Source: Lycorma delicatula
Taxonomy: Eukaryota > Arthropoda > Insecta > Hemiptera > Fulgoridae
Direction of reading: 5' to 3'
NCBI RefSeq assembly: GCF_047948215.1
Contig: NC_134456.1
Coordinates: 194,291,034 to 194,355,033, forward strand
DNA: 64,000 nucleotides
Shown: piece after piece, positions 1-13,349 of the stretch
How the letters are laid out: every line of letters starts with the position of its first letter
Numbering within the stretch: the stretch's first letter is position 1
Made by a program: the position numbers and the translations under genes
Notes under the pieces: model-generated
Seen by the model: the letters and a program-made list of their open reading frames with translations, nothing else
The model's database searches: none
Told to the model about the DNA's origin: nothing

Positions 1-3000
1 CATTGAATACTCACAAGAGACATTGCATGTGAACTTGAGAATTCACCCAAAATCATTCAAAATCTAAATAAGCCAGAGACTTTTTTACATGTTTGAATTT
101 TTAATACTAAGAATTAGCATTAATGTTTTCTTTATTTAATTTTAAGTATTTTAAGATTTTTTTAAATCTTGTTTTTAAAATTTTAATAAGACTGAAAACA
201 TATTTTTTACGAATAACTAAAAATTGTATGTAAAATATTTCGAAGTTAACAGGATATAATTACTTCCAAACCAAATTAACTGATATTCATTTTTTGAACG
301 AAAAAGAATATGAATAAAGTCGTAAGGTAAAGTAAAGGCGTAAAATACTAATGACCTCGATTATTTGTTTTATTCATTCATTATTATTATTATTCCTTTG
401 TTATTATTGTAATCTCAACTTGAATAATCAACAATTAAAATTATCAATTATAAAAAAATGAAATAATTCTTTTTTTGTTCGTTTAAGATATATTTGTAAA
501 TGAAACTATTCCTTGTGTTAGTATTTTTACATATACGAGGTATATGTTACGTGTAATATATAACTGCATCTCTTTATTCGCTGGTTTCTTATTAAATAGA
601 ACTTACAAGTAAATTCTGTCGGCATAACAATGACTCAACGAATCACTCTCAATCTCTTATCTCCTTCTTTTTTAAAACGTTCTTTATTACTGTGTTTTAG
701 TTTACTGTAAACTCTCTTCCTAAAATAATTTTTTCTAAACCGACTATAAATTGTTACTCGTACAAATTTTAAGTAGTCTTCGGTTTTGTAATTTCACAAC
801 AAATTATTTTAAATATACTGTTGCTTAAAACAGGAAAACAAAAGAAAAAATGTTGAATCAATATAATACAAAAAATCGTTTAGAAATAAGCTGGAATGCC
901 AATATAAAGACTTCATATAGAAGAAAATCTTTCGAAAAAAATTCTACAACAAAACGATATGTTTCGAAATAAACTTAATCCTATTTACATCCTTATAAAA
1001 AGTTATATTCTTGTATCCTAAATGATAACCGAACATTTAAAACTTCGTTCTCTAAGTCAATTGCTAAAAGCAATTAAACCCCAATCGTGCAAAAAAAAAA
1101 AGTATATTTATATATAAATAATATAATTATCGTAATATTTAATTCCCGTTATTCGACGCAAAAATCGATTTGTTCTATGAATTTTAATTAATGAACATGC
1201 AAAACAAAAACGAAAAATATAACTACATTATCAAAGCATCAAAAGAGATAATAATTACATTTCATTTAAAAAAATGAAAGGCATTCACTAGTCTTACGAA
1301 ATCATTTCATCACTGTAAAAAAATAATATGTATTAGAAAAGTATTTTAAATAATTTAAAAAAATTCATGTTAATATACGGCATGTATTTTAAATAAATAA
1401 ATTAGTAATAAATTTTAATTTAGATTATAGTAAAATTAAATTATACGTCAACAAAATGAAAGCTTATTTTTATTTTTACAACAGAAATAAATTAGATTTT
1501 TCATCCATTCAATGAAAAATATTAAACTTCATACTGATGTTATTTTATTAAATTTATAAAAATATTATTAAATAAAGAAAGAAAATACACATATTTACCT
1601 AGTAAATAGGATTTATTTTTATTCCAGCACTTACCTAAAAAAAAAGAAATATATATCTTAGCAAAATGAAAATTCAATAATACTAAACAAATAGGTTAGT
1701 TTGTACTATTTTAAATTTAAAGAGATAAATATTAAAGAATATAAACGTGTAATAAAGCAGCAAAGTGCATTCTTTAATCACAAGTTAAATGAAAAATACA
1801 TCATTTTTCATTTCCAAGAATTTAAAAAACTTCTTAATAACTAAAAAACATTAAAATAATCAAAAATAAATCAATAAATTGTCTTTATAACCATTCTTAT
1901 TGTTTAAAGCTTTTCCCTGAATATTTCTTTCAGATTCTTTACTAATTTTTCACTAAACCTAAACGCAATGCATCATCAAATAACGAAATATAATAAAAAG
2001 CATTTAATTAAATTTTAATGAAATGATAAAAGCAACAATTAAAACAAAATCTTTTTTTTTCTTATAAAGAAAAAACTTTTAACGTAATATTGGTTTTAAC
2101 GTATATTTATGATTAATAATAATAATACGTTCATAAGTTAAAAAGTCAAAAGAAAGAAATATTTTTTCTTTTAAATCTTAATATGTCATTTAAATTACGA
2201 TTAAGTAATTAACAGAAAAACTAGAAAATGATACGATTATTTTCTACAAAAGAGTATGCCATAATTACTAAAAAATCTCTACCTGAAAAATGGTCTTAAT
2301 ATTTTTCATTTTTTAAAAATAATTTGATATAAATTATAATACGATTTTAAAAATGGAATCTTTTAAAAGAGGCTTACGTTTCTATCGCTGTAAAACGTGT
2401 GTACAATTAAGGATTTATAAAAATTCGTGAAAAAATTATTCCTACAGAGGCAAATATGACTAACTAAAAGTAATTCTGAATTAATTTTTTAATGTAAAAA
2501 TAAGATGTTAAATTAACTTATTTCATCTCATAAATGAACCAAAATTTAAGTTATAAAATCAGTATAATTACTATTGTTTTAATAAGAACTACATTAATTA
2601 ATATTTTATGTGAGGTTGACTTGTGTTTTTAATTGTAATATTGTCTCTTAATAAACTAAAGCTCTTGCTTTCAGCATATTATAATCTTTGTCAGTATAAA
2701 AGAATTTCGTAGATGTTTTTAATCTTGGGAAAGAGTAAACAGTTACTCATTGCCCCCAGGAGCCGCACCTGGTTTTTATCGCAACGATAAGAGAAGATTT
2801 AGTATTATCTACCAAAATAACATTCAATTTTTATGTTTATTTAAAATAAGTTATAAAAACAAATGAAATAACTAACAAAATTTGCATTAATATTGAAATT
2901 TGTGATATGCATTATGCAAGAAGTTAACTCTTGTTTGCAAATGATTTACCAACACTGAATTTGCATTGGCTGAAATCATTTTTTTTTTTAATTCAGAGAT

Positions 3001-3690
3001 GTATATAATTATCTTATCAACAATATACATAAAAACAACAAACTGATAAAAAAATTCCGAGTGAAAGATGAGATAATCGTTTTTTTTTATTAATAGTGTG
3101 GTCAACCAAAAAGAAATTACCTACATCCAAGTAAAGAATAATCTCTAAACTATACAAGTCTAAACGTACACAAGAAGAGAATAAATGAAAAGTCTCGAAA
3201 CACGTAACAGGTATATTACACACTGATTCACAACAGATAGGCGTATATTAATATTTTGCTTTACGCATATTGTTCCATCTTTCTTATACTTGCTAGGCAA
3301 GTAAATCATCCGAATAAAATAACCCCCATCAGATTTCTTTTATCTAAGATTTATTGTTCATTATACAGTCATCCCTGAGATGAACAGAATAAAGTTGTTA
3401 AATTTTATGGCAGAATATCACCAGCACTTCACTGAGATTAACAAGCTGATGTGCAACAATAAGTTTGGCTTATTAATAAAGACAACGAGGAACTACTCCA
3501 TTCTTCTTTCCTTAAATAAGCTTGGCATTGGATTTGTTATTCTTGAGCGTAACCGTACGCGGTAATTTCTTTTTTAGTGACTTGCGACTCATGTAAGGTC
3601 GCTTGCAATTGTTATTATTATGGCACAAGATAAATTAAGGATTCAATTTCCGTTAAACAGTAATCTATACTAACTGCACTACAAAATTGA
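1..3690. other. AT-rich sequence, no gene recognised
   Basis: Very AT-rich DNA with short homopolymer runs and scattered stop codons in all frames. I see no exon-like, RNA-like or transposon-like segment. A small GC-rich patch near 2750-2810 can form short hairpins (the arms CCAGG and CCTGG, then TTATCG and CGATAA) but matches nothing I recognise. The short open frames at 2887-3565 look like chance. Confidence 0.6.
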
Positions 3691-3694
3691 TATA

Positions 3695-4964
3695 CGAGGT
3701 GTGTGAGAAAAGTAATGAGACTGACTTTTTACTTACAAAAGTTTTTATTTTTTCAAACAACAATATTATCCCCTTCAAAGTAGTTCCCTTGGGCAGCTAT
3801 ACACCGGCGGAATCGTTGTTCCCACTCCTGGTAACACCGCTGGAAGGCTTCAACGGGTAGGGCTTTTAACTGGTCGGTCACAGTCTTTTGAATGTTCTCC
3901 AGAGTTCAAAAATGACCTTTAAGACATGGTTCAATTTTGGGAAAAGGAAAAAGTCACAAGGATTCAAATCAGGAGAATAGGGGGGGGGGGGTGGTCGAGT
4001 AACCGTAAGAATGCGTTTTGAGGACAAAAATTCCCTGATGGAAATGGCCGTGTGACACGGGGCATTGTCAGGATGAAGCATCCACTTGTCTGCGATGTCT
4101 GGTTGACATTGCAGACACTCGGTTGACAGTTTCTCCTGGAAAAACAAATTCTTTATGCACTGTCAAAAAACGCAAATCAGCACGGTTTTGATCTTTGATT
4201 TGCTCATTCGACATTTTTTCGGTCGAGGAGATGACGGAGTGTGCCACTCTTCGCTTTGCTGCTTTGTTTCAGGATCGTACTCAAATATCCATGATCCATC
4301 ATCTGTGATCACATGACTGAAGAATTGTTGGTCATTGTCAATCCTCTCAAGAAGATCAACGCACACGTTTCTTCGATTGTCCTTCAGTTCTGTTGTGAGG
4401 TTTTTCGGCACCAATTTCGCACAAACCTTTCGCATGTTCAAATCGTCTGTCAAAATTTGATGTACGGTGAAAGTTTTTAAATTTAACTGTTCACTCATCA
4501 TCCTTATTGTTAACCGACGGTCTGATCTCACAAGAACCCTCACACGCTCAACGTTTTCGTCAGATTTTGAAGTTCAAGGTCTCCCTGAGCGAGGGTGATC
4601 TTCAACGTGTTCTCGGCCTTCCAAAAATGATTTGTGCCAGCGGAAACTTGTGCTCTTGAAAAGCAGTGTTCCCCATAGGCCTGTTTCAACTTTTCAAAGG
4701 TCACACTCGCGGAATCCCCAAGTTTAACACAAAACTTGTTGCACAACGTTGCTCTAAATTCCGATGTTCCATTTTTGTAACACATAACAGAAACACAACT
4801 TCACTGATGGCGCTGTCAAAAATAATGTGTTGGCTGAACGTAGTTGAAACTCGTACTGAGCATGTGGAAGGGATGAAAAAACCAGTCTAGGACAGACCGG
4901 TAGACACAGCGTTGCCAGATAGCTCGGAGTGTTATCAATCTCCTTACTTTTCTCACACACCTCG
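3695..4964 (-). mobile_element. Tc1/mariner-superfamily element (mariner type), degenerate, complete ends
   Basis: A 1.27-kb DNA transposon, the usual mariner length. The ends are inverted repeats: 3695-3720 starts CGAGGTGTGTGAGAAAAGTA and its complement lies at 4939-4964, with one mismatch in 26. TATA flanks both ends (3691-3694 and 4965-4968), consistent with the TA target duplication made by this superfamily. The transposase is on the minus strand in three frame-shifted pieces (described separately). The copy cannot move on its own, but its ends could still be bound by a related transposase. Confidence 0.93.
3878..4785 (-). pseudogene. Mariner transposase, broken in three pieces
   Basis: Remnant of the cut-and-paste transposase that binds the element ends and cuts DNA with three aspartates. 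The N-terminal piece (4785-4540) starts MCYKNGTSEF and holds the KLGDSA...TFEKLKQAYGEHCFSRAQV helix-turn-helix typical of mariner. The middle piece (4543-4163) has LVRSDRRLTIRMM, a second helix-turn-helix, then the first catalytic motif ITDDGSWIFEYDPETKQQS. The C-terminal piece (4147-3878) has the second motif HPDNAPCH and the third YSPDLNPCDFFLFPK. Frames change between the pieces, and about ten residues around STECLQCQPDIADKWML seem to be missing compared with the family. The second and third aspartates are about 37 residues apart, not 34, because a run of 12 G at 3980-3991 expands a proline tract. Clearly non-functional; the family call is firm. Confidence 0.92.
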
Positions 4965-4968
4965 TATA

Positions 4969-6440
4969 ACACAACTGCACCATTTTAATAAATATTTATT
5001 TATTTAGAAATCAAATAATTTATTTGATTTTATTTAAAATTTAATTATGTTTTTATATATTCATTTAAAATACCGGCACAATCACTAAACTCTTGTATGC
5101 AAGAATTTAGATTAATAGCGTGGAATTACAGAATAACTTTACCAGACTCAAATCTTATAGTTTTACTGGTTTTTTTTGGTGGCAGTCGGTTGCTCCGGGA
5201 AATCGATCTCTAATATAATATCCAACTCCAAAGTACGATAAAGTTACATTTTACACTCCCTTTACGGACTAATAGAATTAGAAACAGGTTCAGTTATTCG
5301 ACTGAATATAAAGTAGATTCTTTAGCTTTATTTTCTGTATGTAAGAGAATCAAAATATATTCAAACTATTCCGGAAACTAAAATATATCTGGGAAACTAA
5401 ATCTATATAACTAATCTATACCATGGAAATTATATCTTGGAAACTAAAATACGACAAATCGTTATACATAGATGTAAAGTAATGCATAGAACTGTGTTGT
5501 AGGTTACAAATATCTTCATATATCAGTGGATAAAAGTAAGTATTCTCTAAAAAAAAAGTACCAAATTAGTATTTAGACTATAGAAAAATATTTCACATTT
5601 TTCAAATGTCAGAAAAAGGTTTTTAGATTTTCTTCCTTTAAAGCGATCATTCTTATTCAATATTTAAAAAAAAGACTCAAATTTGAAGTTCTTAAACAAA
5701 TGATCAGAAGAGAAAAGCTGATGGAGAGAAAGGGAGCAGTAAAGAATTTATAGGGAATGAATTGGTACAATAAACGATGAATTTAACTTTTGATAGAGAA
5801 GTTATAATCTCCGTTTTAGACTCGCTATTCATTCAGTAATGTTTAACGTTGAAGGGAGAGAGAAAGAATAAAACAGAATGGAATGATGATGAATTGTTAT
5901 GTGCAGACAAGCGCGACCGCATTGGTACGGGGATTTCCTGTTAAAGAAACGTTTGTTAAAAAGCTGAAGAGAAAGCTCTCTTCCAAACATCAACAATAGA
6001 TCCCTTTCCTTTTCTACAACAAATCACAAACGGCAGATGTTAGTAACATACTCAGAGATGATTATTCAAAATAACAAACACATTAGTATGTGTGCGGATA
6101 AGAAGATTTGCTTTTTAAAGTAATTTGAACTTTTTATCAAACTGCGAATATGAATACTTTAAACAAATTCAATATCTGTGTGAAAGTGGTGGCTATGCAA
6201 AAACGTTAACAAAATAAAGAAATATTTTATTAATGTCAGCGTGTACATAAAAATTATATATTACGTAATATATAGGTTACGCATGGAAAAGACAGCTATA
6301 ATCCATAAATAGAAATAATAATAACGCCAATATGCAATACTAACTTTGAACAGTGCAGCCACAAAAAAAAAAAAAAATTGAAATAAATAACTTTTATAAA
6401 AAAGTAATAAAGATGATGCAAATACCCAAGGTATATCTTT
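4969..6440. other. AT-rich sequence, no gene recognised
   Basis: Nothing recognisable between the mariner copy and the next SINE. Base composition is ordinary for the window. Confidence 0.55.
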
Positions 6441-6716
6441 TTTTTAAATTTATAGTCGCATCAACAATTAAAGTTATTAGCGATTTATCAGTGTAATGTA
6501 ACTGCACCAATAAATGTTTTGAACAAATTCAGGCCGACCTATCCTGAGACGTGTGGTTAATTGAAACCCAATAGACAAAGAACACCGTATCCACGATCTA
6601 GTATTCAAATCCGCAAAAAAAAATCATGTTTATTAGGATCTGAACCTGAGAACTCTCGAATTTGAAATCAGCTGATTTGCGATGGCGAGTTAACACTACA
6701 GACCAATCCGATGGGT
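6441..6716 (-). mobile_element. tRNA-derived SINE, tail variant B
   Basis: Read on the minus strand this starts with the tRNA-like head (6716 downwards; the CAGCTGATT core is at about 6669-6677). It continues through the shared central body (complement of GTGTGGTTAATTGAAACCC at about 6551) and ends in a tail containing the complement of CATCAACAATTAAAGTTATT. The same tail occurs at 46437 and 47438. A possible imperfect target duplication is TACCCAAGGTAT at 6423-6434 against TACCTAAGGTAA at 6716-6727. The copy is diverged. Confidence 0.8.
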
Positions 6717-6729
6717 TACCTAAGGTAAC

Positions 6730-8860
6730 AACTTAATTTATTAAAGAATAAGAAAACAAGGTTTTTAATTGAACAATAATTTGAGTACACGTAACAAATA
6801 AAAACATTTAAAAGTTTATAATTTAAAAAAAAAAAAAAAATAAAGTAGAGGTTCGTTTCGATTGTTAAACATTCGTAAACAGCAGATATGAGGAACAACA
6901 GATATGAAACATGATATGAGGAACAAGTAAAAGTTAATATTCGTACAAAAATAAAACATGAAGAAACACTACAAAATAATAAAAAGTATAAATGATATTG
7001 AATTTTTTAATTACTCGTAACTTGGTGGGTGATATTTAGTAAGGATACATCATTTATTAATAACGCCAGTGCTGCCTAATTATTCGGATTTTTCTTGTTA
7101 TGCTTTGTAATGCAAAAATACGAGTACCGTTGACTATTTTTACAGAAGTTAATATCCTTTTCTTTCAATAGATTTTTTTAAGAAAATTTACACATTTATA
7201 AGTACAAATGAACGGGAAAAATTAATATATTTTATTTACTACAATATAAATTTACATGACACATATTTAGTCTTAACAAAACTTGTTCTAAACATTTTAA
7301 GGAGCCTCAAGATATATTTTCAAAGGAAATATATATAACGTAAATACGTATGTAAGGATATTTACACAAATACTAAAGCAGAAAAAATGATGTGAATTCC
7401 TAATATACTCGTAATCGAAAATTACAAGTACTATTTCAAACTAAAAGTAAAAAAAATTGTACGAAGATACATTTGTATATATTATATTTTGATGGTCACA
7501 CTAAACCAATTCGTGACAGATCAGTTATAACAACACGTTTGCATTACATTTTCATAAAATCGACTCGAAGGAAACATAATCGTTATTGTTTCGAGAGGAG
7601 AATAAGTAAAAGACATAATTTTCTATATCTTGAATGAACATAAATATTTAATTAATGTAAAGTTAAAATTTAAGAAATATCTAAACGTAATGATATATTT
7701 TATATATTGTAATTTTATATATATAAATGTATTTATGATAATACAAAGAAACTCCTTTAAATATAAATATGCACTGATTTTTTTAATGATTTCATTTTCG
7801 ATATATACGAGTATGTAAATTCTACAGTCGAATACATTTTTTAACTTGTAACCTAAAAGTAATTTGCTAAACCTTACATCATAATGCAACCATGTAATTA
7901 TTTTTTCTTGTTAAGAAAGAATAATTTAAACACGAATCGGCATACTCAACAGAACCTTACTTCTGTTTACTTTTCACCAAGACTTAATAAACTCAAGACA
8001 CATTTTCCACATTATAAAACTACATTAAATACAGGGAAACTCGTCAAAAACACGAAATATTCATATGGTTTCGAACGAGAACATAATATTAATAGTGTCA
8101 ACAAGAAAAATACGTTCAAGTATAAGTAAAGACATTCAGAAGCGGAATTGGAAAACACATGAAAAGAAGATTAACAGTTGTTAATCCTCTGCGTAGCTAA
8201 CGATACTGATTTATCGTTTGTTGATTGATCTTCTCCTGTGTTTCGTAAATACTTTACTCCATACAGTAAAAGATTGATAGTACAGTATTGATAAACAGTA
8301 CAAGATACATACAGTATAATATTGTCTATAACCACACAACAATATTAATTTACAAATCTGAGTTTGAAAATGTTTCCAATATCGATAACATTTAGTGTGA
8401 TCGAAATAATAGTTGTATTTGTTTCTTTACAGCCCGTTTTCGGTTCCATAAAGAGAGAGTACACTTTTTACATTTAATGCGTAAATTGATGTATTGTGAA
8501 TTGACTTTTTTGTGAATTGAAAAATTGACTTTTAGATAAGGAAAAATTGTTAATTTCTAGATAATCAAACGAATTCAAATTGATTGAGTTGTATAAAAAT
8601 AACAATTCTGTGGAACCTATTCAAATCGTATAAGTACCAAATATATTACAGTATTATTAAATTTACACTTAGCTGTACAAACCTCACAATCATTCTTTTT
8701 ATTCAACCTGACCTTTTAACACAAAATAAATATTTTGACCGGAACTTCACACGTTAGTTTGTTAGTGATACAATAAGTAAAACACAATTAACAAATGTAC
8801 AAACAATTATCATGATTATTTTTTAAATATATATTATTTTAGGAAATGGTTTGAAAATTC
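6730..8860. other. AT-rich sequence, no gene recognised
   Basis: Contains an A run near 6826-6840 and several short open frames rich in I, Y, K and N, as expected by chance in AT-rich DNA. No similarity seen. Confidence 0.55.
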
Positions 8861-9279
8861 TATATTTTTTTGTAAATGTATTTATTTATAAAGACAGATG
8901 ACGCTCAGTAACAGTCTCCGATGCTGTTACAATAACATTAGTTAACCCATTTACAAATTTAATTAATGGTATATATATTTTTTTGTTTACCAGTATATTT
9001 ACAATCGGCTCCTAAACTAAATAACTAAATCTTTTGATAAGAAGCAAATGATAAGAAGTTCATAAGGAACTCCCATAATAAGTAGTTCATAATAATAGTT
9101 ATCAGTGAGTAGCAATCTTGAAGTCCATTAGAAAAAATATTTCTACCAACACTTTATAGTCCACAAAAACAAAATCTTAATAATTAAAAAAAAACCTACA
9201 AATAAATAGTCAAACCAAAGAAAAATAAAGAAATAAATAAACAGTATCACTAGACTTGGCGTTGTCATTTATCAAACTG

Positions 9280-10500
9280 TCATTCAGTAGCCCCAACGTC
9301 AAACACATGGAGACGTTCTAAGTGGTTGACGTGATTTTCAAGCCGTTGTTGGTATCTAACTCTGCGCTCTCTCAAACTCACGAACCATCGGAAGCTCCAG
9401 ATATTCATGAATTTCATCATTCCATGTGAATTACAGTGCTGCTGCAATTGTTCTCGTTACTTTTTTTGGAAGCGTTATATGATATCTATGTTGCTATTAC
9501 TAGCTGTTCCCCACAACTCCACGCCATAAGTCCAGATTGGTCGTAGGATAACTTTGTAAATCAGTACTTTATTGGACAACGGGAGGCGTGAGTTTCTCCG
9601 TAGCAGCCAATACAGTTCCTTAAAATTCGCGTGTAGCTGTTTTCTTTTCATCCTCGCGTGACACTTCCAGGTCAAACGCTGATCTGGATGAAGTCCTAGG
9701 TAGCCCACACTCTCTGTTTATGGGATCAAGACACCATACATGTACATAACGGGGCAATGACCCTTTCGCATGGCGAATGTGACATGCTTTGATTTAGCCT
9801 AATTAAATTTAATCTTCAATTTTTTCTGCCATGCACAGACAAGGCGTAATGTCATTTGCAGCTCCCGCGAGGCTAGGCCAGGGTCTCGTTAACGGTAAGG
9901 ATGGCAGTGTCATCGACAAATTAATTACTCGTGGCGACGATGCAATCTTCCAGGGTTGGAAGGTTCTCTATGAATATGGAATATAACACAGGACCTAGTA
10001 CAGAGCCGTGAGGGAGACCCGACTTAATGTCAAAGGATTTCGATAACTCATCATTATATCTTATCTGAGAGAAACGTCCCTCAAGATAATCCCGTAAGAC
10101 AAGGAAGTAGAGTTGAGGAAATTTCAATCTACAGAGCAAGCTAGGCAACCACACCTTATCAAAGGCCTGTTGGATGTCTAAGAATGCCCCAAGCAGAATT
10201 TTTTTCCCTCCAGACATCCACTGATTACCTTGACGATTCTATGGGCTTGTTCGGTGGTGGAGTGGCCGTACCTGAATCCAAATTGGTGCTTCGGATTTAT
10301 CCCCTCACCCTCCAAAACTAGCCTTAGCCTGCGAAGTAACAGCTTTTCAAGCAATTTAGATATGACCGGTAACAGGCTAATTGACCTGAAAGAAGAAACT
10401 TCCTGTGCAGGCTTCTCTGTTTCAAGATCATTATCAGCATCCATGTAACATCTTCCAATCAGGTGGAAAGTAAGACGTCCGCAGAACAGCGTTAAAGAAA
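9280..10500 (-). pseudogene. Jockey-type ORF2 reverse transcriptase remnant
   Basis: The RT copies element RNA into the target site. In order on the minus strand: the palm and finger start (10534-10178) with VSSFRSISLLPVISKLLEKL and HQFGFRYGHSTTEQAHRIV; then 10217-9921 with GAFLDIQQAFDKVW (catalytic motif A), the GLPHGSVLGPVLYSI segment (motif B) and an in-frame stop. Just past that stop, at about 9909-9920, the catalytic FVDD box is still visible, followed by TAILTVNET. The thumb and C-terminus (9708-9475) have GYLGLHPDQRLTWKCHARMK and LPLSNKVLIYKVILRPIWTY, closing with HLERLHVFDVGATE near 9280-9330. Stops and frame changes make it dead. The clade call (Jockey) rests on the LRPIWTYGVELWGTASNSN signature. 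Confidence 0.88.
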
Positions 10501-10539
10501 TTTTACGTGATGCCTTTAGCAAGTACAATGACAAGCATT

Positions 10540-11336
10540 TTGTGCGTCACTAAGTCAAAAGCCTCATGCAATTGTTTTTGGTGTGCCCGTACTGTTGGCA
10601 CCACATACACTTCACGAGGCGTTGGTCTTCACGGTGTTTCGAACGACACACGCTGCGATTCGCAATGTATTTTAACTCAAATATAGTTTTATTGTCCTCC
10701 TGCGGCTCTAGGTTCACGAAAAAAGTCGATAGTCTTAGATTTCTTCTTTGATCATCTCCAGTGGAATAGAGTGGTGCAAATTCCTACTGACGACACGAAA
10801 GGCTCGTTGATCCTTTCCAGTGAAGGTATGACCTACTAAACCACGTTCTCGAACTATATTTATGATTTTCTTGTACGCTTCAATACCTTTAGAAATTATT
10901 CTAAGTTGTTTACCTCCTACCAGTAGAATGTAGTAGTCCCACTTACGCACAACCGTTTCTAGCAATTCGTACAACCTTATCATATCATTTATCTAGTAAA
11001 GTACAGTAGGTAAAATACAAGTCTATTTGATAGGGGTAAATCTATTTGATATTGGTAATCATTGCTAGGATTATGAATTGCAGTTTGTTTTCTCGGCATA
11101 GGTATGGTTCTCCACTGACAAGAAGTATGTTGAGATTCCATAATTACATTGTCGTTAACGCTTGAACTTCAGGATATATTGTTCATTATGTCATCTCTAA
11201 TTAGTTTTTTACGTGCTACCCTTCTCGGATCTCTATTCGAAGACGTTAATGGACCACGATCTCTTTACGTTATTTGATAACCTCCACAATTAGATGCCCC
11301 TTCATCGATCATATTCGCTGGTGGTAACTGATCCAT
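10540..11336 (-). pseudogene. Jockey-type ORF1 (gag-like nucleic-acid-binding protein), decayed
   Basis: ORF1 of Jockey elements encodes an RNA-binding, gag-like protein that packages the element RNA. The best part is 10983-10735: MIRLYELLETVVRKWDYYIL, then KQLRIISKG, and GKDQRAFRVVSRNLHHSIPL. This is the pre-zinc-finger domain typical of these gags. In another frame (about 10739-10560) come FELKYIANRS and then a zinc knuckle of form C-X2-C-X4-H-X4-C (CMWCQQYGHTKNNC) near 10570-10611. The N-terminus from ATG at 11336 has in-frame stops (after GGYQIT, for example). The protein stops soon after the knuckle, which suggests a deletion. Other knuckles usual in the family are not seen. Confidence 0.82.
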
Positions 11337-11344
11337 GTTGCATT

Positions 11345-13230
11345 CCTCTATGCCCTAGGTTAGCCCGATCGAAATGTTAAAAAAATAGACTAAAATGACG
11401 TATAAATAAGTATACCTTAACAAAAAAGAAATTTTGTTTTCTCTCACAAATATGCAACGAGGTCCGCAATAATTTCGTACAAATATTTATTTCACAATTA
11501 TGAAATATAACAACATTTAATAAACACAGCTAAATCACAAAACAACAGCTAATTCAATTAACTGGGTTTTACCACTTAATTGGGTTAAGATTTTATATTT
11601 ACAGTGTAGTCGTTACTGTTTTTATTAACGGTTGTGATTATCTATCGAACTGAACTTTTGTATAAATAACTTCTAACTTTTTAGCCTATCGCGATACACT
11701 CTAAAACCTGAGTTAAATATGAACAGTATTTTGAGGGAGTTTATGTGAATTTTGTGCATCGTAAAATTTTAGGATGCTAATATTATGAGTTGAACGCAAT
11801 TTATAATGAGGTTATAATATGAGTTGCGCTTATTTAACGGGATGGCGTTCTACTTGATTTGGCTTGTTCGAATTACTAAATGAAAATTATCATATTATTT
11901 TATTATTGAGTATTTTAAAAAGAAATTTTGATAAAATTATAATCAGTTTATTGCAAATGTTGATTATCATAACTAATTTGATAGTCTATAAAGTAATGAT
12001 ATTTTCTTTTTTTTAATTATCTAGATATGACGAGAAATGTAATTATGAGTGGGTAAAAAAAATAATAAAAATGAAAAACTATAAACTTTTAATCCGTGTT
12101 AAAGGAATAAACCCTATCTTTTATGTAATTAGTACAAACATACTGCTAAACATATTAATTATGGATTTAAAATTATCTGTGTCGAAAAACACACAAAATT
12201 TCATCTTCATATAACCTTCCAAAACCGGAAAAAGCGTTCAATACAAGCTTGTTGGAAAACATATCTATAAACGTACACTTTTACGTGCCTGGAGCAAAAT
12301 CCTCCGTTTGCAAATGATAACTACAAATAACATTGTACCTAGAGCAACACATGAACGTACCTGAATTTCTACTCGGCATAGAAAAAATTCTCTAACCAAG
12401 AAAATGATTTTGCAGAGAATCTACATTTGGATAAATCGGCAATACATCATATTTTTTTAATGACTTTATTACTGATGGTTTTTTATATATTGTGTTTTAA
12501 AAATCAATCATACATCTTTGAGTTTATTAAAAAAATCATGAGTTAAATGCTTCAGTAATATATAATTGTGGTTTTTATTTCTGTAATTGATAACCTTTAT
12601 TTCAATTACGATAATGTAATTATCCTACATTAACATAGATATATCTATATCTGTAAAATAGTAAATATAGCTATATAATAATAGCTATATATATAATAAA
12701 TAATCAATCAAATATATCTGGGACAATAACCATATAAAATTAAGTAAAAAATAAAATTAAATCAAATATTTAAATATAAGAACAGAATTATTCTATTTAA
12801 AATAAAATCGACGTTTAACTTCTTTTTTTTTAAATAAAGTTTCTTAAAGATAGAAAAGGCAAATAGGATAAGCTAATGAGAATATTATAAAATTAAAAAA
12901 AGGTGGGAAAAATATAAGAGTAATAGATTGAGGAGAAGAGTTAATTAAAACAATACTAGAAGGATAGTAGAAATCCAACAAAATGATTGTAGAGACTACA
13001 ATCATAGAAAATCAATACAATCTATCAAAGAAAATATTACCTATCAATAACTCTAAAATTTAGCAGAAAATAGAAGAAAATTGAGACGGAAATGGTAAAT
13101 AAACCTGAGTAAGAGCAAATAACCACATTAACATAATAAATCAATATAATCATATTTATCTGTAAATATAAAGGTATGTTTAATTTTAAACTTAAAAGAA
13201 ACGAAAAAAAAAATTAACAAACAAAAGTAC
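11345..13230. other. AT-rich sequence, no gene recognised
   Basis: No coding or repeat signal that I can support, apart from a short TA-rich stretch at about 12640-12700. Confidence 0.55.
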
Positions 13231-13231
13231 G

Positions 13232-13345
13232 GAGACCTGATCTCCGTGGTCGAGTGATAGCGTCTCAGCATATCATTCGGGGGGTCCTGGATTCGAACTC
13301 CGATAAGACCTACGCTATAAAAATAGCATTCCCAAAAACTTGTAC
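13232..13345 (+). mobile_element. tRNA-derived SINE, family D
   Basis: A tRNA-like head with GATCTCCGTGGTCGAGTGAT (A-box region, from about 13240) and GGATTCGAACTCC (B box, about 13288). It is followed by a non-tRNA stretch starting near AATAGCATTCCC. Related copies on the minus strand are at 26691-26774 and about 51605-51770. The spacing between the boxes and the loss of clean stems argue for a SINE head, not a working tRNA. The 3' boundary is uncertain. Confidence 0.65.
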
Positions 13346-13349
13346 ATGT

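Larger units (their letters stand above)
8865..11340 (-). mobile_element. Jockey-clade non-LTR retrotransposon, internally deleted and decayed
   Basis: A minus-strand LINE-type element. From its 5' end (right) there is an ORF1 start at 11336 (MDQLPPAN), further ORF1 with a zinc knuckle, then RT remnants of ORF2 ending at a stop at 9280-9282. A 3' UTR of about 400 bases follows, with AATAAA-like sequence near 8880 and a short A-rich end near 8865-8871. The endonuclease domain and the C-terminal part of ORF1 appear to be deleted, since ORF1 runs straight into the start of RT near 10500. A related plus-strand element lies at 58378-60328 and also begins ORF1 with MDQ. I could not find the target duplication. 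Confidence 0.85.

Noticed and set aside
10230..10751. Plus-strand open frames across the Jockey element
   Set aside because: They are antisense shadows of the minus-strand ORF2 and of the zinc-knuckle region of ORF1.
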